64,000 bases of DNA, taken from positions 5,302 to 69,301 of the forward strand of contig CAVYQS010000004.1 in the NCBI GenBank assembly GCA_963770765.1, read 5' to 3'. The notes beneath the pieces were generated by a model. It had not been told where the DNA came from, ran no database searches, and saw only the letters and a list, made by a program, of their open reading frames with translations. Shown piece by piece: positions 27,188-35,377 of the stretch. Source of the DNA: CAVPCY01 sp963770765. Its GTDB lineage: Bacteria; Actinomycetota; Coriobacteriia; Anaerosomatales; PHET01. Numbering within the stretch: position 1 is the first letter of the stretch; each line of letters opens with the position of its first letter. Position numbers and translations under genes: made by a program.

Positions 27188-29331
27188 GTCGACTCGATCG
27201 GCGACGGCGGTTCGCCGGACTCGATGACCTGAAGGAGCTCGCCCTCGGTGAGAATCGGGACACCCAGCTCGATGGCCTTGTCGTACTTCGACCCTGCGGC
27301 CTCACCGGCGACCACGTAGCTCGTCTTCTTGCTCACGCTCGAGGCCACCTTGCCGCCCAGAGACTTCAGAGCTGCGGATGCCTCGTCGCGCGTGAATCGC
27401 TCAAGCGCACCCGTGAGCACGAACGTGAGACCCGACAGGGTCTGCGCGCGCGAGGGAGCGATGCGTTCGTCGGCCAACGACACCCCTGCCGCACGCAGCC
27501 GCTCGATGACCTCGATGTTGTCGGGGTTGTCGAAGAACGCACGCACGCTGGCGGCTATCTTGGGGCCGACCGTCTCGGTGGCGCCAAGCTGCTCGGCGCT
27601 CGAGCTGCGCAGGGCGTCCAGGCTCGAGAACTCGGCAGACAGCACCTCGGCGACCGTGGAGCCGACGTGCCTGATGCCGAGCGCGAAGAGCAGGCGCGCG
27701 AGCGGCCGACGCTTCGAGGCCTCGATGTTGCCCATGATCTTCTCGGCGACCGCACGGCCGAGAAGCACGGGGCTGCCGTCCTGCTTCATGCGGCCCATGT
27801 CGACGGCGGCGAGCTGCTCTCCCGTGAGCGTGTAGAAGTCTGCGACGTCATTCACGAGCCCGGCGGCGACGAGCCGCCCGACGATCTCATCTCCGAGGCC
27901 CTCGATGTCCATGGCGCCGCGGCTCGTGAAGTGGAGCAGCCGCTCGTGGCGCTGTGCCGGACAGGCGACGTTGGTGCAGCGGGCCGCGACCTCCCCCGCC
28001 TCGCGCCACACCGGACCACCGCAGCTCGGGCACGCAGACGGCATCCGGAAGGCGCGTTCGGTTCCATCGCGCAGACCCGTGACCGGTCCGACCACCTCGG
28101 GGATCACGTCGCCGGCCTTGCGCACGATGATCGTGTCACCGATGAGAACGCCCTTGCGAGCGATCTCGTCCTCGTTGTGAAGGGTGGCTTTCTGAATGGT
28201 CGAACCCGACACCAGGACCGGCTCGAACACGGCGAAGGGCGTCAGCACGCCCGTGCGCCCGACACTCACCTGGACATCGAGCAGACGGGTCGTCTTCTCC
28301 TCCGGTGGGAACTTGTAGGCGATCGCCCAACGCGGAGCCTTGCTCGTGTAGCCCATCTCGTCTTGCAGCGCGAACTGGTCGACCTTGACGACCACGCCGT
28401 CGATCTCGTAGGGAAGCTCGGCGCGCTTGCGCAGGGCCCCTTCACAGTAGGCGCGAACCTCATCGGCGGTGGCGCATGTCACCACATCGGGATTGACGTG
28501 GAACCCCGCCTCGCGAAGCCACTCCAGCAGCTCGCTCTGGCGCGACAAGCCGAGTGCCCGGGGGTCTGCCACCGCATACATGAACGTCGCGAGATCACGG
28601 CCGGCAGTGACGGCCGGGTCCTTCTGGCGCAGGCTTCCCGCTGCGGCGTTGCGGGGGTTGGCGAACGATGGTGCCCCCGCGGCTTCCTGATCGTCGTTGA
28701 GCCGCTCGAAGCTGCGCTTGGGCAGGTAGACCTCACCGCGAACCTCGATGGCGGGTGCGTCCGTCTTCGCCTCGGCGAAGGGCGGAGCCTGCGCGCGGCC
28801 CACGCGGGAGTGCAGCTGGCTCAGCGCTTCGTCGCGGAGCTTGAGCGGTACGTCGCGCACGGTCCTCACGTTCGCGGTCACGTCCTCGCCGGTGCGGCCG
28901 TCGCCACGCGTGGCTGCTCGGCTGAGTACGCCGGCTTCATAGGTCAGAGCGAGCGATGATCCGTCGATCTTGAGCTCGGCCACGAAGCTGCATTCGCGCG
29001 AACCCACCGCATCGCGCACGCGGGCGAGCCACGAATCGAGCTCCGAGAGGTCCATCGCGTTGTCGAGCGAGTACATCCTGCCCTGGTGGGCGACGGGTGC
29101 GAACAGCGAGCTGGGTGCCGCCCCCACCCGCTGTGTGGGTGACTCGGGAACCACGAGCTCGGGGTAGTCGGTCTCGATGCTCTCGAGCTCGCGCACGAGG
29201 GAGTCGTAGGCGGCATCGGAGACCTCGGGGGCGTCGAGCGAGTAGTAGCGGTATGCGTGGCGATCGATCTCGCGGCGGAGCTCGGCAGCGCGCGCCCGCG
29301 CAGCATCCATGCCGCCCGCCGGCGTACTCAT
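27184..29331 (-). CDS. ligA: NAD-dependent DNA ligase LigA
   Basis: 715 residues, full family length. Domains in order: Ia (YYSLDAPEVSDAAYD), adenylation domain with the active-site Lys in ELKIDGSSLAL (about residue 120) and YEIDGVVVKVD, and the OB fold. Then come a four-Cys zinc finger (CPSCGGPVW and CTNVACPAQ), HhH repeats and a C-terminal BRCT domain (LTFVLTGALERFTRDEA). It seals nicks in replication and repair using NAD. It is the first gene of the ligA-CPBP-ferredoxin/CPBP unit. Confidence 0.97.
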   Translation of the reverse strand: MSTPAGGMDAARARAAELRREIDRHAYRYYSLDAPEVSDAAYDSLVRELESIETDYPELVVPESPTQRVGAAPSSLFAPVAHQGRMYSLDNAMDLSELDSWLARVRDAVGSRECSFVAELKIDGSSLALTYEAGVLSRAATRGDGRTGEDVTANVRTVRDVPLKLRDEALSQLHSRVGRAQAPPFAEAKTDAPAIEVRGEVYLPKRSFERLNDDQEAAGAPSFANPRNAAAGSLRQKDPAVTAGRDLATFMYAVADPRALGLSRQSELLEWLREAGFHVNPDVVTCATADEVRAYCEGALRKRAELPYEIDGVVVKVDQFALQDEMGYTSKAPRWAIAYKFPPEEKTTRLLDVQVSVGRTGVLTPFAVFEPVLVSGSTIQKATLHNEDEIARKGVLIGDTIIVRKAGDVIPEVVGPVTGLRDGTERAFRMPSACPSCGGPVWREAGEVAARCTNVACPAQRHERLLHFTSRGAMDIEGLGDEIVGRLVAAGLVNDVADFYTLTGEQLAAVDMGRMKQDGSPVLLGRAVAEKIMGNIEASKRRPLARLLFALGIRHVGSTVAEVLSAEFSSLDALRSSSAEQLGATETVGPKIAASVRAFFDNPDNIEVIERLRAAGVSLADERIAPSRAQTLSGLTFVLTGALERFTRDEASAALKSLGGKVASSVSKKTSYVVAGEAAGSKYDKAIELGVPILTEGELLQVIESGEPPSPIEST

Positions 29332-29354
29332 CGTGGGACTACCTCCACGTCGGG

Positions 29355-29669
29355 CTACTCTTCATCCATGCGCAACCGCTGGACGTGAACCGGCCCGACC
29401 TCGTAGATCACGACCTCCGGAACGATCCGTTGGGGGCGTTCGGCCTCGTAGATCCACGTATCGGTCAGGGTCACTTTGAAGTAGGTGCCTCCGGGCGCGT
29501 GTACGGGGTCGACGTCCACCTTGTTGCACAGGTAGGCCCGCAGCTCGGTCTCCACGTAGAAGACGAACACGCGGATCGCATCGCGGTACTCGTTGTAGAG
29601 CACAAGGCGCTTCTCGGCTTCGTACATGTCGAGCTCGTCGATGCTGTCCACCAGCACGCCCCTCTCCAT
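29355..29669 (-). CDS. DUF2469 family protein
   Basis: 104 residues starting at ATG 29669. It shows the DUF2469 pattern known from actinobacteria: YEAEKRLVLYNEYRD, FYVETELRAYLCN, and YFKVTLTDTWIYE followed by a basic/aromatic stretch. The function of the family is not known. An upstream extension to 29810 is open but has no family similarity and crosses a likely promoter (a TATACT -10 on the minus strand at 29719-29724). It ends 23 bp before the ligA start codon and probably shares a transcript with ligA. Confidence 0.75.
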   Translation of the reverse strand: MERGVLVDSIDELDMYEAEKRLVLYNEYRDAIRVFVFYVETELRAYLCNKVDVDPVHAPGGTYFKVTLTDTWIYEAERPQRIVPEVVIYEVGPVHVQRLRMDEE

Positions 29670-29954
29670 CGTATGCGAACCGCGCGAATCACGGACGGGG
29701 ATCAGACGCCCCCCAGCAAGTATAGCGGGGCGCCTGCCCGCGAACGGACAGACGCCCCAGCATCCATGAAGAAGACCTCTGGGACCCCGGCCCAGAGACC
29801 CCCACCGCATTGATTATGTCCCATATCGGACCGCATTAACAGAGATGGTTACCCTGTATCATGAATCGTGTTGAAAGACGGACATCGCGCAGTTCGCGAT
29901 GGGTGAGAGCATGGCCTCACTGTCGGCCCTCGAAGCACGCCTCGGGAGACACGA
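29670..29954. other. divergent intergenic region
   Basis: It separates the DUF2469 gene (minus) from the GGDEF gene (plus) and should contain both promoters. On the minus strand TATACT at 29719-29724 is a good -10. On the plus strand TTAACA is followed 15 bp later by TATCAT shortly before 29870. A CTCTGGG/CCCAGAG stem at 29777-29797 has no T-run. No gene is seen. Confidence 0.4.
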
Positions 29955-30999
29955 ATGCAAGAGATACTCACACTCTGTGTCGAGCTGGACCGGTCGGCGC
30001 AGCTCGCCTACGCCCGCATGGCCGAGACGTGCGTCGACGACCCCGATCTCGCCACCGTCTTTCGGCAGATGTCGGTCGAGGAGCAGCAGCATGTGGGGTG
30101 GTGGACCGACCTGCTCCATGCGTGGAGCGCGGGCCTGTTACCCGAGCTTGCCCACGCAGACGACGTGCGAGACCGCCTCGCGGAGATCGCCGAGGATATC
30201 AGCGGCGTCACTCCCGAATCCTGCGCGGGCATGTCCGTCAACGAACTGCTGACCCTCGCCGCGCGCATGGAGTTCTTCATGCTCGACCCGGTCTTCAACG
30301 AGCTGGCCGACCTGATGCAACCGGGGAGCCGGGTCGACGCCCGGAAGGCCTACTCCCACCACGTGCTGCGTATCGTCGACGCCATAGAGAGGCGCCACAC
30401 CGAACAAGGTCTCGCGTCCTTTCTTGCGAGCGTGCTCAAGAGGGCGTTCCGAGATCAGCAGCAGCTGGCGCTGCTCGCGACGCACGATCAGCTGACACGC
30501 CAGTACAATCGCCGAGGGCTCATGGGTCACTTGGAGCAGTGGCTGTCGTGGTCCGCACGCTACGGTCACCCGCTCGGAATCGCGCTCATCGACCTCGACC
30601 ATTTCAAGGTCATCAACGACACCTACGGCCATCCGACGGGCGACGAAGCGTTGGTGGCGGTCGCCGAGAAGCTCCGCGCCGTCGTCAGGACCTCCGACAT
30701 CGTCGGACGGTTCGGAGGCGACGAGTTCATGGTCATCGCTCCCGAGACAGGCGGCGCGGATCTCGGCCTGCTGCTCGAGCGCATCGTCGTCGCCGTGCGG
30801 GAGACCACGGTGCTCTCCGGCGATTCCCACGTCGCCCTGACCGTGAGTGTCGGCGGCGCTTTCACGGGCGGCGGGGTCGGGACGAGCATCGAATCCTTGG
30901 TCGCGTCGGCCGACTGCTCGCTTGTACGGCGCCAAGGACGCCGGACGCGACCGGGCTGCCGCGGCTCTGGAAGTGAGACCGGCCCTCGAGGCCGACTAG
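29955..30999 (+). pseudogene. ferritin-like domain fused to GGDEF diguanylate cyclase, one-base frameshift at the end
   Basis: 348 codons if one extra T near 30922 is removed (frame one ends ...ASADCSL, then YGAKDAGRDRAAAAL to TAG 30997). Residues 1-155 form a helical region with ferritin/rubrerythrin-like spacing: VELDRSAQLAYARM, SVEEQQHVGWW (Glu-Glu-x2-His) and AYSHHVLRIVDAIE. From about residue 180 comes a GGDEF domain with DLDHFKVINDTYGH and an intact RFGGDEF. An RTSD inhibitory site sits five residues ahead. It should make cyclic di-GMP, with iron/oxygen sensing as a guess. Only the last 27 residues are affected by the frameshift. Its TAG overlaps the lipA stop (CTAG). Confidence 0.8.
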
Positions 31000-31922
31000 G
31001 TCGACGCCTCTTCTTCGACGCGCTGAGCCAGCTCGCCGGCATGGTAGCTCGATCGTACGAAGGGCGCGCTGGCGACCGCCGAGAACCCCATCGCGTACGC
31101 CTCCCGCGCCAGCGCCGCGAATACGCTGGGCTCGACGAACTCGGCTACGGGAAGGTGCGCGGCGCTGGGACGCAGGTACTGGCCCATCGTGAGCATCTCG
31201 ACACCGCTTGCGCGAAGGTCGCGCATGACGCCGACCACCTCATCGAACGACTCGCCCAACCCGAGCATGAGGCCCGACTTCGTGGGCAGCGCAGGTTGCG
31301 CCTCCCGCACGCGCCGCAGCACCCGAAGCGAGCGCTCGTAGACCGCCTCGGGCCGCACCGTGGCATACAGCCGCGGGACCGTCTCGAGGTTATGGTTGAA
31401 CACGTCGGGGCGCGCTGCCGCCACGAGGTCGACAGCACGCTCGTCTCCGCCGAAGTCGCTCGTCAGGACCTCGACCGCGGCCAGCGGCACCGCATCGCGC
31501 ACGGCTTCGATCGTCGCGACGAAGTGCGCCGCACCGCCGTCGGCGATGTCATCGCGCGTGACCGTGGTGATCACGACGTGCGTGAGACCCAGCCTGCGGA
31601 CCGCCTCGGCCACCCGACGCGGCTCATCGGCGTCGAGCGGCGCGGGGGCAGCCGACTCCACGGCACAGAACCGGCAGGTGCGGGTGCAGACACCGCCCAT
31701 GATCAGGAAGGTCGCGGTGCCTTCGCTGAAGCATTCACCACGGTTGGGGCATTTCGCGCTCCGGCACACCGTGTTGAGCTCGAGCTCGCCGAGGATGCCG
31801 TCGACCTCGGCGAAGGTCCCGGTGCGCGCGATGGGGCGCCGTAGCCACGCCGGCAGGCGCTTCGTGCGCGCGTCCCCTCCGTGCGTGTACTGCTGGCTTC
31901 CGGTGTCAGGCGTCGATGTCAT
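30996..31922 (-). CDS. lipA: lipoyl synthase
   Basis: About 308 residues. The auxiliary-cluster motif CRSAKCPNRGEC and the radical-SAM motif CTRTCRFC are both intact, and the C-terminal RSSYHAGE carries the conserved Arg-Ser-Ser-Tyr. It inserts two sulfurs into protein-bound octanoyl groups. ATG 31922 (MTSTPDTG) or ATG 31931 is the start; the open frame beyond overlaps ridA. It is the last gene of the metH-to-lipA series and meets the GGDEF gene tail to tail with overlapping stops. No lipB or lplA is visible nearby. Confidence 0.95.
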   Translation of the reverse strand: MTSTPDTGSQQYTHGGDARTKRLPAWLRRPIARTGTFAEVDGILGELELNTVCRSAKCPNRGECFSEGTATFLIMGGVCTRTCRFCAVESAAPAPLDADEPRRVAEAVRRLGLTHVVITTVTRDDIADGGAAHFVATIEAVRDAVPLAAVEVLTSDFGGDERAVDLVAAARPDVFNHNLETVPRLYATVRPEAVYERSLRVLRRVREAQPALPTKSGLMLGLGESFDEVVGVMRDLRASGVEMLTMGQYLRPSAAHLPVAEFVEPSVFAALAREAYAMGFSAVASAPFVRSSYHAGELAQRVEEEAST

Positions 31923-31959
31923 GCGCGCCATGCTAGCACGCGCCGTGAGGGGCGCCGCG

Positions 31960-32346
31960 TCAGCCGAGAAGGGCCACCGCTTCGATCTCCACACGGCACG
32001 CCTTGGGCAGCGCCCGCACGGCCACCGTCGAGCGGGCCGGATACGGCTCCGTGAAGTGCTCGGCGTAGACGGCGTTCATCTCGGCGAAGTCCGCCATGTC
32101 GGTGAGGAACACGGTCGTCTTCACGATCGAATCGAGCGTGCCGCCCGCGGCCTCGAGCACCGCCGAGAGGTTCGCGAGCGCCTGGCGGGCCTGCGTCGCC
32201 ACATCGTCGCCCACGAGCTCCCCCGTCGCCGGGTCGAGGGGGGTCTGACCCGAGCAGTACAACGCGTCGCCAACGCGAATGGCGGCCGAGTAGGGGCCGA
32301 GCGCGGCCGGAGCCTTGTCGGCGACGATCGGTGTCTTGTGCGTCAT
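31960..32346 (-). CDS. ridA: RidA family reactive-intermediate deaminase
   Basis: 128 residues with the RidA/YjgF/UK114 signature. GPYSAAIRVGDALYCSGQ is at the N-terminus, and the C-terminal ARSTVAVRALPKACRVEIEAVA carries the conserved Arg that binds the imine carboxylate. It hydrolyses enamine/imine products of PLP enzymes. It sits 33 bp after lpd and 38 bp before lipA, in the same direction. Its pairing with lipoyl and C1 genes may reflect glycine or serine turnover, but this is inference. Confidence 0.93.
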   Translation of the reverse strand: MTHKTPIVADKAPAALGPYSAAIRVGDALYCSGQTPLDPATGELVGDDVATQARQALANLSAVLEAAGGTLDSIVKTTVFLTDMADFAEMNAVYAEHFTEPYPARSTVAVRALPKACRVEIEAVALLG

Positions 32347-32379
32347 GTCGACTCTCCTCGAGTGGGCGTGAACGGTGGG

Positions 32380-33771
32380 CTAGTGTGCGCATCCGGTCTT
32401 GTTGGCGGCCTCGATGCAGGCGAACTTGATGACTTCGCTCACGGTGGGATGGCCGAACACCGAGTGCCCCACCTGCGCGACCGTCACCCCCGCCGACATC
32501 GCGATGGAGATCTCCTGGATCAGCTCGGCGGCTCCGGGACCCACGATCTGGGCACCCACGATGCGGCCGGTGGTGTTCTCGGCGACGATCTGGACGAAGC
32601 CCTCGGTGTGTCCCTCGGCCAGCGCCTTGCCGTTGCCGGCGAACTTCATGACGACCTGCACGACGTCGAGCCCCGCTTCCTTGGCCGAGTCCCGGGTCGA
32701 GCCCACGACACCGATCCCGGGCTCCGTGTACACGGCAGCGGGAACGCACGGCAGGTCCACCGAGGCCGAGGGCGCCTTGCCCGACAGTACCGCGACGGCG
32801 TTGCGCGCGGCCGCCTCCCCTTCCGCCTCGGCGACGTGGGCGAGCATCATCCCGCCGATGAGGTCGCCGATCGCGTAGACGCCGGGTTGGTTGGTGCGAT
32901 AGAGCTCGTCGACCTTCACGGCGGCTCGGTCCATCTCGATACCCGCCTCTTCGAACCCGAAGCCGAGCCCGTTGGGACGACGTCCGGGTGCCGAGAGGAC
33001 CACGTCGGCTTCGATCGTCCGGCCGTCGGTCAGCGTCGCGGTGATCCGCCGACCCGCCTGGGACACGCTGTCGACCGCCACACCCAGGTGGAAGTGAACA
33101 CCGAGCGCCTCGAGAGCCTTCTGAGCTTCCCGCTGAACGCGCTTGTCGTTGCCGGGGAGCACGCTGGGCGTCAGCTCGACGACGTGAACGGTCGACCCGA
33201 AGTTGGCATAGGCGTCGGCGAACTCGAGGCCGATGACACCCCCGCCGATGATGACGATCTCGCCGGGGATCTCACTGAGCGAGGTCGCTTCGTCGCTGGT
33301 CCACACGCGCTCGAGCGAGTGGTCGATGTTGGGGAGCAGGAACGGCACCGAGCCCGTGGCGAGGATGACCGCGTCGGCCTCGACGATCCGCGTGGTGCCC
33401 TCGGGCGTCGCGACCTCGATCACGGTGGGGGCCGCCAGCCGCCCGTCTCCGAGCACCACGTCGACCTTGAGGCGCTTGGCCTGGCCCTCGATCTGCCCGA
33501 CGAGCTCGTCGACGACACCCTCTTTGCGAGCGCGGAGCGAGTCGCAGTCCACCTCGGCGACCTGCGCCTTGAGCCCGTAGTCGGCCGCGTGACGCGTGTC
33601 GGACACGATGTGGGCGGAGCGCAGGATGGTCTTCGTGGGGATGCAACCCCAGTTCAGACACGTGCCTCCGAGCCGCTGACGTTCGACCAGCACGACGTCG
33701 GCACCGAGCCGAGCCGCTTCGAACGCCGCCGAGTAACCTCCGGGTCCGCCACCGAGCACCGCAATACGCAT
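32380..33771 (-). CDS. lpdA: dihydrolipoyl dehydrogenase
   Basis: About 463 residues. The FAD-binding GGGPGGYSAAFEAARLG, redox disulfide GGTCLNWGCIPTK, NAD-binding IIGGGVIGLEFADAYANFG, second FAD motif GVYAIGDLIGG and the C-terminal HSVFGHPTVSEV (with the catalytic His) are all present. ATG 33771 (MRIAVLGG) is preferred over 33795. It reoxidises dihydrolipoamide of glycine cleavage or 2-oxoacid complexes. An lpd gene next to metF/metV is also known from Wood-Ljungdahl gene clusters of clostridia, so a C1 role is likely. No H-, P- or T-protein genes are in the window. Confidence 0.95.
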   Translation of the reverse strand: MRIAVLGGGPGGYSAAFEAARLGADVVLVERQRLGGTCLNWGCIPTKTILRSAHIVSDTRHAADYGLKAQVAEVDCDSLRARKEGVVDELVGQIEGQAKRLKVDVVLGDGRLAAPTVIEVATPEGTTRIVEADAVILATGSVPFLLPNIDHSLERVWTSDEATSLSEIPGEIVIIGGGVIGLEFADAYANFGSTVHVVELTPSVLPGNDKRVQREAQKALEALGVHFHLGVAVDSVSQAGRRITATLTDGRTIEADVVLSAPGRRPNGLGFGFEEAGIEMDRAAVKVDELYRTNQPGVYAIGDLIGGMMLAHVAEAEGEAAARNAVAVLSGKAPSASVDLPCVPAAVYTEPGIGVVGSTRDSAKEAGLDVVQVVMKFAGNGKALAEGHTEGFVQIVAENTTGRIVGAQIVGPGAAELIQEISIAMSAGVTVAQVGHSVFGHPTVSEVIKFACIEAANKTGCAH

Positions 33772-33842
33772 GAAACCCTCCCGATATGCACTCAAGGTCA
33801 GTAGAGTGCGCAGTAGTGTAGCACCCCTCGAACAGCCGCCGA

Positions 33843-34715
33843 TCAGGCCAGGCCGGCGCCGCGGATGATGCGTTCGACCGCCTCGTCGGCGCCGAGCGGC
33901 ATGATGTGCACGCCATCCGCAACCTCGCGAAGCGCCTCGGTCTGCTCGGTGGCGAGCTTGATCGACTCGGCCAGCGGGTCGGCGGCGCGCTCGATGCGCG
34001 CGGCGATGTCGTCGGGCACCATGAGCCCGGCGAGCCGCTCGTTGATGAACGTGATGACCCGCGGGCTCTTGAGCAGCAGCACGCCGGCGATGATCTTGAC
34101 GCCGCTCGCCTTGAGCTCAGCGGTGTTGCGCGCGAACTTCTCCACGTCCATCACGGCCTGCGTCTGGAAGAAGCGCGCGCCGGCCTCGACCTTCGCAAGC
34201 GCGCGGTCTCGCTGGACGTCCCACGGTTCCGCCTCCGGAAACGCAGCCGCCCCCAGGTAGAAGTCGGTCGCGCCCGCGAGCTCGGCGTCGTTCATGTCAC
34301 AGCCCGCGTTCATGCCGCGCGCAACCTCGAGCAGCTGCGTCGAGTCGAGGTCGAAGACGCCCTTGGCCTTGGGATGGTCGCCTCCGCGCGGGTCGTCGCC
34401 GGTCACGATCAGTACGTTCTTGAGGCCCAGCGTCCACGCTGCGAGCAGGTCGCTTTGCAGGGCGAGCCGGTTCCGGTCACGGCACGTCTGCTGGAAGATC
34501 GGCTCGCACCCGGCCTCGAGCACCGCCCGTGAGGCCGCCAGCGAGCTCAGGTGGAGCGTGGCGCCCTGGTTGTCGGTCACATTGAGTGCGTCGCAGAACG
34601 GCGCGAGACGCTCGACGCTCCGCAGCATCCCCGAGTAGTCGGTGCCGTGGGGCGGGGCGACCTCGCCGGTCACGACGAACTCCCCGGCCTCGAGCCTGCC
34701 GCGCAACCGGCTCAC
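33843..34715 (-). CDS. metF: methylenetetrahydrofolate reductase
   Basis: 290 residues with the TIM-barrel pattern of MetF: EFVVTGEVAPPHGTDYSGML, VTDNQGATLHLSSL, LIVTGDDPRGGDHP, FQTQAVMDVEKFARN and a barrel end. It reduces methylene-THF to methyl-THF, using FAD. GTG 34715 overlaps the metV stop (GTGA), showing tight coupling. The pair MetF plus MetV is typical of acetogens and other anaerobes, where MetV is needed for activity. It lies directly downstream of metH and metV and upstream of lpd. Confidence 0.93.
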   Translation of the reverse strand: MSRLRGRLEAGEFVVTGEVAPPHGTDYSGMLRSVERLAPFCDALNVTDNQGATLHLSSLAASRAVLEAGCEPIFQQTCRDRNRLALQSDLLAAWTLGLKNVLIVTGDDPRGGDHPKAKGVFDLDSTQLLEVARGMNAGCDMNDAELAGATDFYLGAAAFPEAEPWDVQRDRALAKVEAGARFFQTQAVMDVEKFARNTAELKASGVKIIAGVLLLKSPRVITFINERLAGLMVPDDIAARIERAADPLAESIKLATEQTEALREVADGVHIMPLGADEAVERIIRGAGLA

Positions 34716-35377
34716 GAGCGTCCGCCCTTCTTCTCGCGCACGCTGTGCGAGCCCGGCTTGAGCTTGGCCGAGTGATCCTTGGCCGCGATGACCTTCTGCG
34801 CCGACCTGCCTTGCTCGGCAAGGCGGTGGCGGATGCGCACGTGGGTGCACTCGCGGTCTGTCAGGACCTCGCACATCCCGTTCCACATCCCGCCGCACGG
34901 CCCGTTGAGCAGCCCCTTGGGGCAGGTGGTGACCGGGCAGATACCGGCGGTGAGGTCGAGAACGCAGTCACCACACGTCTGGCACCGCTCCTCGAACACG
35001 CCATGTCGTATGACCGTCCCGAGAAACGCGCTCTCGAGTGCGGGGAACACGGGCTTGCTCACCGAGTCCGCCACGGTCTGGACGCCGGCGCCGCACGTCA
35101 AGACCAGCACCGCGTCGGCCGCGTCGACCGATCCGAAGTGCTTGCGTGTCTCAAGCTTGGTCCCGCCGAGGTGGCAGGCGACATCGCCCACCGCCCAACC
35201 CGTGACCTCGTAGCCCTCGGCCTCAAGCCGTGCCTTGGTGACCGCGATCTCCTTCTCGCCGCCGGTGCTCGCCACCGTGGCGCATTGGCCGCAGCCCATC
35301 AGGAAGACCTTCTTCGCTCCGATGCTCTCGAGGTTCGCGGTGATGCGCGACCAGTCCCGCGGCTTGGTGATTATCAT
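34712..35377 (-). CDS. metV: methylenetetrahydrofolate reductase C-terminal domain protein (MetV, zinc/Fe-S)
   Basis: 221 residues. The N-terminal part has FLMGCGQCATVASTGG. The C-terminal part is Cys-rich: CQTCGDCVLDLTAGICPVT, then CPKGLLNGPCGGMWNG and CEV, the MTHFR_C (Zn/Fe-S) signature. MetV partners MetF in anaerobes and may bring electrons to it. ATG 35377 overlaps the metH stop by four bases (35374-35377) and metV overlaps metF at its 3' end. The basic tail (KLKPGSHSVREKKGG) is unusual but short. Confidence 0.9.
   Translation of the reverse strand: MIITKPRDWSRITANLESIGAKKVFLMGCGQCATVASTGGEKEIAVTKARLEAEGYEVTGWAVGDVACHLGGTKLETRKHFGSVDAADAVLVLTCGAGVQTVADSVSKPVFPALESAFLGTVIRHGVFEERCQTCGDCVLDLTAGICPVTTCPKGLLNGPCGGMWNGMCEVLTDRECTHVRIRHRLAEQGRSAQKVIAAKDHSAKLKPGSHSVREKKGGRS

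Noticed and set aside
27163..28959. Open frame of about 600 codons opposite ligA
   Set aside because: Antisense to a complete DNA ligase gene and with no recognisable motif; an effect of GC-rich codon use.
29777..29797. CTCTGGG/CCCAGAG stem as a terminator
   Set aside because: It lies upstream of both flanking genes and has no T-run.
31360..33804. Very long open frame on the plus strand
   Set aside because: It lies antisense to lipA, ridA and lpd, which have intact family motifs; long antisense frames are common in high-GC DNA.
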